Shown piece by piece: positions 18,592 through 28,600 of a stretch of 43,082 bases of DNA (the first letter of the stretch is position 1; every line of letters begins with the position of its first letter). The notes beneath the pieces are model-generated. The model saw nothing but the letters and a program-made list of their open reading frames with translations. It made no database searches and was not told the DNA's origin. The translations under genes and the position numbers were made by a program. The stretch covers positions 1 to 43,082 of the forward strand of contig WQZX01000023.1 in the NCBI GenBank assembly GCA_009780515.1. The letters run 5' to 3'. The DNA is from Nocardioidaceae bacterium (GTDB taxonomy: Bacteria > Actinomycetota > Actinomycetes > Propionibacteriales > Nocardioidaceae).

Positions 18592-19209
18592 GTGACCGAC
18601 CTGCTCGAGCCGCGACGACGCCCGGCCCAGGAGCGCAGCCGGATCAAGTTCGACCAGCTGCTCCGGGCGAGCCGTGACGTCCTGCTCGACGTCGGCTTCG
18701 AGTCGTTCACCTGCGAAGAGGTGGCCCAGCGGGCCGGCGTCCCGATCGGGACGCTGTACCAGTTCTTCGCCAACAAGTACGTCATCGTGTGCGAGCTGGA
18801 CCGGGTGGACGCGGTCGCTGTGCAGGAGGAGCTGGCGGTGCTGGCGGCCCAGCTGCCGACGCTCGACTGGCTGGTGCTGATGGATCGGCTGATCGACCAC
18901 GTCGCACAGCTGTGGGCCGAGGACCCGTCGCGCCGTGCCGTCTGGCACGCCGTGCAGTCCACCCCGTCCACCCGCGCGACCGCGGCCGTCACCGAGCGGG
19001 AGCTGGCCGCCGAGGTCGCACGTGTCCTTGCACCACTCACCCCGAAGACCCCGCGCGAGCGTCGCCGCATCGTTGCCGAAGTGCTCGTCCATGTCTGCTA
19101 CTCCATGCTCAACTTCTCGGTGCGCGACGGGCAGAGCCACGCAGAGGCGATCATCGAGCTCAAGCGGCTGCTCACCAGCTACCTCCTCGCCGCAGAGGCC
19201 GGGGACTGA
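18592..19209 (+). CDS. TetR-family regulator
   Basis: Regulator of 205 residues. The N-terminal helix-turn-helix covers residues 14-60 (RIKFDQLLRASRDVLLDVGFESFTCEEVAQRAGVPIGTLYQFFANK), and the rest is a helical ligand-binding domain. It is divergent from the acyl-CoA carboxylase gene and convergent with acpS-fas. Control of one or both lipid loci is plausible; mycobacterial FasR, which controls fas-acpS, is also TetR-type, but this N-terminus does not look like FasR. The 3' end overlaps acpS by 31 bp. The GTG start has a leaderless-type -10 box. Confidence 0.88.
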   Translation: MTDLLEPRRRPAQERSRIKFDQLLRASRDVLLDVGFESFTCEEVAQRAGVPIGTLYQFFANKYVIVCELDRVDAVAVQEELAVLAAQLPTLDWLVLMDRLIDHVAQLWAEDPSRRAVWHAVQSTPSTRATAAVTERELAAEVARVLAPLTPKTPRERRRIVAEVLVHVCYSMLNFSVRDGQSHAEAIIELKRLLTSYLLAAEAGD

Positions 19210-19682
19210 GCCGGGGTGCTCTCGGCGGTTGCCTGCGCGCAAGCAACCTGCGTGAGCACCGCTTCCTCGTCTTGCCTGCCGGCAAGGAGGGACAGCAGCA
19301 CCACCGCGACCGCGGAGTCGCCGTCGTGGCTCAGCGACACCTGGGCGTCGTACGACGCGAGGGCCCGTCGGGTGCCGCCGTGGAGGTACAGCCGGGGCCG
19401 GCCCCAGGCGTCGACGGCCACCTCGACCTCGCCCATCACCTCCTCGCCCGCCGGCGGAGCCTCGCCGAAGAGCGCCGTCGACCAGGCCTTGACCAGCGCC
19501 TCCCGTGCGGCCCACCGGGCCGCCCAGTAGGCGGACAGACGATCGCCGTCGAGCTCGCGGCGTACGGCCTCGGCCCGCTCGCCGACGGTGAACACCGAGG
19601 CGAAGCGGGAGCCGGGCTGGGCCAGCTGCTCCGCGAAGGACGGCACGTGGACGATGTCCACGCCGACGCTGACGGGGCTCAT
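19179..19682 (-). CDS. acpS: Holo-[acyl-carrier-protein] synthase
   Basis: Phosphopantetheinyl transferase of 167 residues that activates the ACP domain of the neighbouring FAS-I. Motifs are VGVDIVHV (metal-binding Asp near residue 9), WAAREALVKAW near 58 (Arg replaces the more usual Lys), and VSLSHDGDSAVAVVLL near 115. It starts by ATGA overlap with the fas stop, so the two are co-translated, as in mycobacteria. The enzyme normally ends soon after the VAVVLL strand; here about 40 further residues (LAGRQDEEAVLTQVACAQATAES...) are encoded by two hairpin sequences and overlap the TetR gene, so the tail is probably non-functional. Confidence 0.93.
   Translation of the reverse strand: MSPVSVGVDIVHVPSFAEQLAQPGSRFASVFTVGERAEAVRRELDGDRLSAYWAARWAAREALVKAWSTALFGEAPPAGEEVMGEVEVAVDAWGRPRLYLHGGTRRALASYDAQVSLSHDGDSAVAVVLLSLLAGRQDEEAVLTQVACAQATAESTPAQSPASAARR
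19215..19286. terminator. Hairpins inside the 3' end of acpS
   Basis: Stem 1: GGTGCTC (19215-19221) pairs with GAGCACC (19254-19260), and inside it GGTTGC (19227-19232) pairs with GCAACC (19243-19248) with symmetric 5 nt internal loops. Stem 2: CTTGCC (19271-19276) pairs with GGCAAG (19281-19286). Stem 1 begins 6 nt after the TetR stop, so it can end the TetR transcript even though it lies within acpS. Confidence 0.6.
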
Positions 19683-22600
19683 GCGTAGCTCCCGTCCGCG
19701 CCCAGCCGCGCCGAGGCGTCGAGCAGGACCGAGGCCTCGAGCTCACGTGCGCCCGGGCCCTCGACCAGCCGGCGGTCGGGACGGCGTACGAACCCGGGCT
19801 CGCCGAGCATCGTGCGCGCGATCCGTACGGCGCCGGCGATCCGGCGACCCTGCGCAGCAGCCCGGTAGGCCTCGCGCTCGTCGGCGTCCAACGCCGCCAC
19901 GAACACCTCGGGGTGCGCGACCGCGACGATGCCCGCGACGTGCCCGAACCCGAGGCTCGTCACCAGACCCGCGCGCTGCGGGCCGAGGTCGAGCGGTGCG
20001 CGGTGCCAGACCAGGTGCCGGTGCTCGGCCAGCTCCGGGTCGACGCAGTCGAGGCTGCGGTTGGGCGGGATCACGCCGTCGGCCAGCGTCTGGCAGAGGC
20101 CGATGACCTGGAACGCCGCCGCGCCTCCCTTCGCATGGCCGGTCAGCGTCTTCTGCGAGACGACGTGCAGCGGGTTCCCCTCGCTCCGGCCGATCGCCGC
20201 CGCCAGCCGCTCGTGGAGGTCGGACTCGTTCGGGTCGTTGGCCGCCGTCGACGTGTCGTGCTTGGAGATCACCGCGATGTCGTCGGCGGTGAGCCCGTGG
20301 GCCTCGAGCGCCCGCGCCAGCGGCGAGCGACCGCGGCCGACGCCGGCTGCCAGCGCCCCGATGCCCGGTGCGGGGATCGAGGAGTGGATGCCGTCGGCGT
20401 ACGACGCGGCGTAGGCGACCACGCCGAGGACGGGCAGGCCCATCTCGGCCGCGACGGAGCCGCGGGCGAGGAGGACGGTGCCGCCGCCCTGACCCTCGAC
20501 GAAGCCGCCGCGCCGGCGGTCGTTCGCCCGGCTGAACCGCTCGTCCGCGATCCCCTGGGCCCGCATGGCCGCGGTCTCCGCGGTGGCGGACATCGCCCCG
20601 AAGCCGATGATGCCCTCGGTCGACAGGTCGTCGTAGCCGCCGGCGACGACGAAGTCGGCCTTGCCGAGGCGGATCTTGTCCATGCCGTCCTCGATGGAGA
20701 TGGCCGTGGTCGCGCAGGCACCCACCGGGTGGGACATCGCGCCGTACCCGCCGACGTAGGACTGCATGACGTGGGCCGCCACGACGTTCGGCAGCGCCTC
20801 CTGGAGCAGGTCGTTGGCGACCGGCTCGGCGAGCAGCGTGTCGAGGTAAAGCGACTGCATCGACGTCATGCCGCCCATGCCCGTGCCCTGCGTGTTGGCG
20901 ACCATCGCCGGGTGCACCCAGCGCAGCAGCTCGGCCGGCGTGAAGCCGCTGCCGAGGAACGCGTCGACGGTGCAGACGAGGTTCCACAGCGCGAGCCGGT
21001 CGACCGAGTCGACCATCTCCTTGGGAATGCCCCACGCCGTCGGGTCGAAGCCGGTCGGCACCTGGCCGCCGACGACCCGGCTGAGCTCCATCCGGCGCGG
21101 CACCCGGATCTGCGTGCCGGCCAGGCGGGTGACGGTCCAGCCGTCCGCGCCGGTGGTCGAGCCCGTCGAGACCGGCGCGATGCGCGTCTGGTCGGGGTGG
21201 CTGGCGAGCAGCGCCCGTGCCTCGGCCTCGGTGTCGACGGCGAAGGTCAGGTCCTCCTCGAGGTAGACACCGACCAGCAGCGGCGCGCTCCCGCCCTGGA
21301 GGCGGCCGTCGTCGGCGTACTCACGAATGCCGCAGCGCGCGACGACGACGTCGTGGAAGCGCTCGAAGATCTCGGCCTCGGGGACCTCCTCGTCGGTCGC
21401 GACCTCGCGCCAGGTGCGGGTCTGGTCGTCCCAGCGGACCAGCCCGGTCACCCAGGCCAGCTCGAGGACACCGGCGGCGGACAGCGCGCCCACCTCGACC
21501 TCGTGGCGGGTCCGGCTCGAGCCCCACGGCCCGAGCTCGGCGGCGCCGACGATGACGACCATGTCCTCGGCCGCGAGGCTCGGCGGCGCCACCTCGATCG
21601 GGACGTACGACGAGAGCGCCGCCGGCGACCCCGGGAGGGCGTCGATGGTGGCCGGTGCCTCCGACTCGCCGTCGGCAGCGGCCGAGGCCGTCTGGCGCCG
21701 TGCCGCCTCGGCGACGTCCCTGAGGTCGAGGCCCTCGAGGCCCTCGGCGAAGTCGGCGTGCAGCGGCAGGTCGGCCGCGCAGACGCGCGCCTCGCGGGTG
21801 CAGAGCTCCAGGAGGGCCGTGGCCATCTCCGCGGGGCTCCACACGCGCACACCGGCGGCACGGACGGCATCGACCATCGCGTCGTTGCCGCCCATCAGGC
21901 CGGTGCCGGCGACCCAGCCGATGATCGCGTGGGCGAGCGTGACGCGCTGCGGCCAGCCGCTCTCCGCCGACCACTTTGCGACGATCGCGTCGAGCGCGGC
22001 CTTCGCCTCGCCGTACGCACCGTCGCCGCCGAACATGCCTCGGTTGGGCGAGCCGGGCAGCACGACGTGCACGCGCTGCCGGCCCCATTCGGCGCCGATC
22101 AGCCGCTCGACGGACCAGAGCAGGATGCGGCTCTGCGCCTCGGAGCTGCCGCCGGCCTCGGCCAGGTCGCCGCGGGCCGGGCCGGCCGCGAACGGGAACA
22201 GCAGCGTCGGGTGCAGCGCCGGCTTCACGACCTCGGTCTTGGGGCCGACCCGCTTGACCTGCTCGCTGCGCACCCACTCGACCAGCCCGTCGACGTCGGC
22301 GTACGACGCCAGGTTGGCCGGGACCACCCACAGGGCGGCTCCGACGCGGGCGGTGCGGGCGTAGAGCTCGCGGAACCGCTGGATGCGGGCCGGGTCGGTG
22401 CTGGACGTCGTCGCGACGACCGTCGCACCGCCGGCCAGCAGCCGGGCCACGACCGCCTCGGCGATCGAGTCGGGGCCGGCACCGGTCACGACAGCGACCT
22501 CGTCGGCCCAGGCGCCGGGGGTGGTGTCCTCGGCACGGGCGGCGACGTCGTCGAGGCCGTGGAACCGTGCCATCGCGGCGACCGCAGCGCCGGCGCCGGT

Positions 22601-25600
22601 CAGGTCGGGCTCCGGCATCCGCTCACTGCGCGGGGTCGTGTGCCCCACGCATCGGGAATCCGATGTCTCAGGCACACGACCCTGGCCCCGGTCGAGCGCG
22701 ATCCGCACCACGTCGGTGCGCGCGCTCGCCCAGCGGTCGTCGAGGAGCACCGCGCGGCGCTCGTCGAACAACGGAGCGGTGAGCCGCATCCAGTCCGAGC
22801 CGAGCTCGGCCTCGACACGGGCAACGACGGCCCGCGCCTCGGCGTCGTCCGGGGTGGTCGAGCCTGTCGGGACCTCCTCGCCCAGCCGCGTGAGCAGGGT
22901 GCGGGCCGAGGCAACGAGCGCGTCGGTGATGCCGCCGGTCAGCTCGGCGGCGGCAGCGGCGTCGATCGTTGCGGCGGCGTCGCCGGCGCTCGGCAGCGCG
23001 ATGCTCACGCCGTGCCGTGCCGCGACGGCCTGGACGGCGGCGTCGATCGTCGCATCGAGGTCGGAGATGGTGCCGTCGCGCGTGGCGACCGCGAGCTGGG
23101 CGAGCACGTGGCTGCCCCAGCCGGTGCCGAGCTGCCAGGTGCCGGTCACGCGGTCGGTCACCGTCGACTGCCGCGCGCCCACCGGGCCGAGCACCTTCTT
23201 GAGGTGGTCGCCGAGGGCGGCCGTCAGCACCGGGCCGAACGGCTTGTAGCTCCGGGCGAGACCCTGGACCTGCGCGGTCAGCGCGGTGATCGGCGCCTCC
23301 GCCGCCCCGTCGATCGCACCGAGGCCGAGCTCGGCGCCGAGGTCCATCAGCAGCTGGTTGCGTCGCGACGACGCGCCGTCGGTCAGGCTCTCGATGCTGT
23401 CGGTCGGCGCGAGCGCGTCCGGCGTGGTCTTCGTCCACCAGGCCAGCAGCAGCCGCGTCGCGTCGGCGGAGGTGAACGGCAGGTCCGGGACGTCCTGCGG
23501 TGTCGCGGTCGTGTGCCCCACACCCCCGCCGGCCGGGGTCTCAGGCACACGACCCTGCACCGGAGCCTGCTCGACGGACGCCTCGGGCTCGTCGGCGACG
23601 ACCTCGTCCTCGTCGCGACCGAAGACGACGGCGGCGTCGCGCTCGACGTTGAGGACCTCGACGGGACCGGCCAGGGTACGGCGTACCTCGGGCAGCCTCA
23701 GGGTGGCGGCGGCGAGGTTGGCGAGGGTCGGCGCGGAGCCGACACCGACCTCGACGAGACGCTCGACCCCGAGACCGCCGTCGGCGCGGTCGCCGAAGAG
23801 CAGGTCCTGGGTCTCGATCCAGCGGACCGGGCTGGCGAACTGCCAGGCCAGCAGCTCCACCAGCAGCAGCCGGCAGAGCTCGCCGTCGCGGCCCTTCCAG
23901 GCCGCGAGGTCCGCCAGCACGCCCGCCACCGGCTCGGACGGAGCGGCGTCGAGGATCGCCCGCAGGAACGCCTCGTCCAGCGCGAACGGCCGGGCGACCA
24001 GGTTCGGGACGTAGCGCCCGACCAGGAGATCCGGGTCGACCACCGGAGGCAGCAGGTCGTCGAGCTTCTGCCGGAAGTCGGCCACGCCGTCGGCGAGCAC
24101 CCGCGAGTGGAAGGGCACGTCGATGCCGGGCACCAGCACGAACGCGGCCTTGCCACCGACCGCCGCACGGCGCCGCTCGATCTCGTCCTCGAGCGCCGAG
24201 AGCCCGGCGACGGTGCCCGCGACGGCGTACTGCGAGCCGCGCAGGTTGAGGTTCGCGATCTGCAGGAACTCACCCGAGGCCTCGGCGACCGAGGCGACGA
24301 AGCCGGCCACCTCGTCGTCGGCGATCTCGCACTGCGCGGGCCGGATCGCGGCGAGGCGGTAGTCGCTGCGGCCGTGCTCGTCGCGCGGCACCAGACCGTG
24401 CATGACCGAGCCGCGACGGAAGACGATCTCGACGACCGCCTCGAGCTCCAGGACCCCCGAGACGGCGGCGAGCGCGTTGTACTCCCCCACCGAGTGGCCG
24501 GCGATGACCGCGTCGTCGACGGCGACGCCGGCCTCGACCAGCTCGGCCATCTGGGCGGACCCGAGGACCGCCATCGCGACCTGGGTGAACTGGGTCAGGA
24601 ACAGGACGCCGTCGGGGTGTCGGTGCCAGGTGCCGCCGATGAGCAGCTCGGTCGGGTTGTCGCGCACGACCTCGAGCACCGAGAAGCCGAGCACGTCGCG
24701 GGTGTGCTTGTCGGCCCGGTCCCAGATCTCCTTGGCCGCGGCGCTGCGGTCGTAGCCCTCCATGCCCATGCCCTGCTTCTGGATGCCCTGGCCGGGGAAG
24801 ACGTACGCCGTCCGCGGCGCCGCCACACGGGCGGTGGCCGTCATGACCAGCGTCGAGCCCTCGGCGGACGGCACGCTCGCCTGGACCTCGAGGACCTCGT
24901 CGCCGGACACCAGGCCGGTGCGGGTGAGCGTCAGGTCCACCCGGGCACCCGGCCGCACCGGCGCGAGGAAGCGCGCGGTCCAGCCGAGGACCGGACGGCC
25001 GAGCTCCTCGGTGGCCGCGCGCTGGGCCGTGGCGGAGAGCCACATGCCGTGCACGATGGGGCCACCGAGGCCGGCCAGCCGCGCGACGGCGGTCGAGGTG
25101 TGGATCGGGTTGTGGTCGCCGGTGACCCGGGCGAAGGCGCTCAGGTCGGTCGGTGCGCTCACCGACACCCTGCCGCGGGCGCGACGGGCGGCCGGAGCGA
25201 TCCCGGTCGCCCCGCCGGCGATCGCCGGATCGGTCAGCGGCTGCTTCGTCGTACGACCTCGGATGGCGAAGCGCTCGGTCAGCACGGCGTCGCCGACCGT
25301 GACCGAGACGGTCGCGACGCGGCCGACCTCGGTGTCGTCGACGTCGACCAGCGTGGCCGAGACCTCGGGCGAGACGGGGGCATCGGGCACCACGCCGGCG
25401 ATCGAGTGGTCGAGGTGGACGAGGTCGAGGAAGCCCTCGGCGACGTCCTCGCGGGCGGACAGAGCGGCGAAGACGGCGGGCCACGCGAGGCCCACCAGCA
25501 CGTCGAGGACGGCGTCGCTGCTGGTGCCCACCGCGGTCACGGCCGCGTGGTCGGCGACCAGGCGCGGCGTGAGCACTCCGTCGCCGCCCGCGGCCAGCGC

Positions 25601-28600
25601 GAGCAGCGCACGCATCGCCCCCGCGGGGTCGTCGACGACCGGACCCGCGCCGGTGGCGACCCCGCTCCCGGCGATCAGACGGATCCGCAGGTCGCCCCGC
25701 TCGAGCGGGACCGTCAGCTCGGCCACGTCGCCGCCGCCGGTGAGGGCGGCGCCGGTCTGCACGTGCTCCGCCCGGTCGCCCGAGACGACCTGCCAGCCCT
25801 CGCCGATCGCACGGATCGGGTTGGTCACCGTGTGCCCGGACCACACGACGTCGGGCGCCGCGAGCAGCACCGACAAGATGCCCTCGGCGCCATCGGTACG
25901 ACGAAGCGCGGTCACGTCGTCGATCGCCCCCTCGCCCCGCACGGCCTCGACGACGGCGTCCTCGAACCTGTCGAGCAGGTCGGCCACCGGCTCGTCGACG
26001 CGCGTGATGCCCGCGACCGACACGGGACCGGGGATCACCGCGACGGCGTCGGCGGCGTAGCGGTCGTCGTGCGCCTGCCAGAGCGAGTCCGAGCGGTACC
26101 AACGGCGTACGTCGGCGTCCAGCACCGGGACGAACGGCACCGGCTTCCCCGGCCGTGCGCAGACGTCGAGGAAGAACGCCACGTCGGCCGGGTGCAGCTG
26201 CACGTCCGCGGCCGGGTGGGCCCCGACCAGGCGGGCCAGCGCGGCGGCGCCGTCCTCCACGTCGTCGGCCGTTGCGAAGAGCGTCGGCACCTCGCCGTGG
26301 TCGGCCTCGACGAGCCTCGCCTCGGCCCGCTGCAGCATCGCGTGGAAGCGGTCGCGCAGCGTGACGTCCAGCCAGCCACCGACCGAGGACCCGGCGAGGT
26401 CGAGGAAGCGCTGCAGCCACGCGGCGTACGTCATCGAGGCGACGTCGCCGAAGTACGGCTTCGCCGTCGGGCCGAGCGCGGCGACGATCTCGTCACGGCG
26501 CGCCGCCACCGCCTCCCTGTCGCCGGCGACCTCGTCCAGCAGGCGACCGCAGCGGGCGGCCGCGTTGTCGATCTCGTGGATGTCGGCGCCGAGCTGGCTG
26601 CGGCCGGAGGTGACGCCGCCCGCGACCTCGCCCGCACGCACCCAAGCAGAGGTTCCGGGGGTGTCGACGAGCAGCTGCTTGACCTGCGGCGAGGTCGTCG
26701 CCTCGAGGCAGGCCATGGCCGCGGTGCCGACGAGCACGCCGTCCAGCGGCATCCGCGGCTCGGCGTACTGCTCGCTCCAGGCGCCGGTGAGGTAGCGCGC
26801 CGCGGCGTCGGGCGTGCCGATGCCGCCGCCGACGCAGACGACCACGTTGTCGCGCCGCCGCAGCTCGGAGTACGTCGTGAGCAGCAGGTCGTCGAGGTCC
26901 TCCCACGAGTGGTGGCCGCCGGCCTTGCCGCCCTCGATCTGCACGATCAGCGGGTACGGCGCGACGGCGTCGGCGATCGCGAGCACCGACCTGATCTGGG
27001 CGACGGTGCCGGGCTTGAGCACCGTGTGCTCGATGCCGGTCTCGCGGAGCTCGCGCACCAGCGCGACGGCCTCGTCGAGCTCGGGCACACCGGCCGAGAC
27101 GACGACGGCATCGAAGGGCGCGCCCGCGGCGCGCGCCTTCTGGACCAGTCGGGTGGCGCCGAGCTGCAGGCGCCAGAGGTAGGGGTCGAGGTAGAGCGCG
27201 TTGAAGGCGGCGGTCCGCCCGGGCTCGAGCAGCTCGGTGAGACGCGCGACGTTCGCCGAGAAGACCTCCTCGGTGACCTGGCCGCCGCCGGCCAGCTCGG
27301 CCCAGTGGCCGCCGTTCGCCGCCGCCGCCACGATGGCGGGGTCGACGGTCGTCGGGGTCATGCCGGCCAGCAGGATCGGCGAGCGGCCGGTGAGGCGGGT
27401 GAACGCCGTCTCCGCGTGGACGCGACCGTCCGGGGTCCGTACGGCGGAGGGCGCGAAGCGGTCCCAGCCCCGCGGCGACCGGGGTGCGGCGCCGACCACG
27501 GTCAGCTCACGCAGGCCGCGTGCGGTGGCCGGCGCGATGGTGCCGATGCCGTGGGCCGCCGCGGTGCCGCGGGTGAACGTGGTCAGCAGGTCGTCGGGGC
27601 CGAGGTCGACCAGCCAGCGGGCGCCTCCGGTCGCGGCACGCGCGACCTCGGCGGGCCAGTCCAGCGGCTCGGTGATCAGCGCGCGGGCGATGCGCGCTGC
27701 GCGCTCGGTGTCGAGGCCGGCGCGGGTCGCCCAGTCGAGGACGAGGTCGACGGCGGGCGCGAGGTCGGGGTGGTGGAAGGCCGCGCCGATGTCCAGCGCC
27801 TCCACGACCGTGCCGGCGGGGAGCTCGTCGCGCAGCCGCTCGATGCCGCGCGGCGTGCCCGAGACGACCGTGCGGGCGCGACCGTTGCGGACCGCCGCCA
27901 CCAGCCGGCTCGACGCCGGGAGGCCGGCGATCACGCGCTCGACGTCGGCCAGCGGCAGACCGACGTGGACCATCGCGTCCCCTGCCAGGCCCAGGCCCGG
28001 CGCGGTCCGCTGCATCGCGGCGCCGATGATCCGCGCCAGCGCGAGCACCTCGGCGGGGTCGGCACCGGCGACGATCTCGACGGCCAGCAGGCCCTGGGAG
28101 TGGCCGATCGCGGCGACCGCTCCTCGTGGGTCGAGCCCCATCCGTCGTACGGCCTTGAGGGCGGCGGCCTGCGCCAGCAGCACCCCCGGCAGCGCGTACG
28201 CCGGCGCCGACCGCTCCTGCGCAGCGGGGATCGCCGGACCGGCGGTGCCCTCGTCGGAGTCCTCGTCGGCGTCGACCGAGGCCGACGAGGCCGCGAGGTA
28301 GGTGTCGACCCAGCGCAGCGGCTCGAAGGACCGCGCGAGCGGGCCGAGCTCGTCGGCGACCGGCGCGAGCAGGGCCTCGCTCGCGGCGAGCAGCGCGTTC
28401 AGGTCGAGGGCGTGGGTGCGGACCAGCTCGGCGAGACCGGGCAGCCAGTCGACGCCCTGCCCGCCGAAGCCCACTGCGTAAGGGGTTCCGGCGGCCAGTC
28501 GGTCGAGCAGCCGGGACGGCCGCAGCCCGTTGGACCGGCCGAGCCCGGACTCGGCGTCGCGAGAGCTGTCGAGGTGGGCGGGAACGTCGATGGCATCGCT

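Noticed and set aside
25828..25850. A third copy of the fas palindrome (GTGTGCCCGGACCACACGACG)-like stretch
   Set aside because: It shares only CGTGTG/CACACG, lacks the GRVPET/VGHTT frame and lies in conserved FAS sequence.
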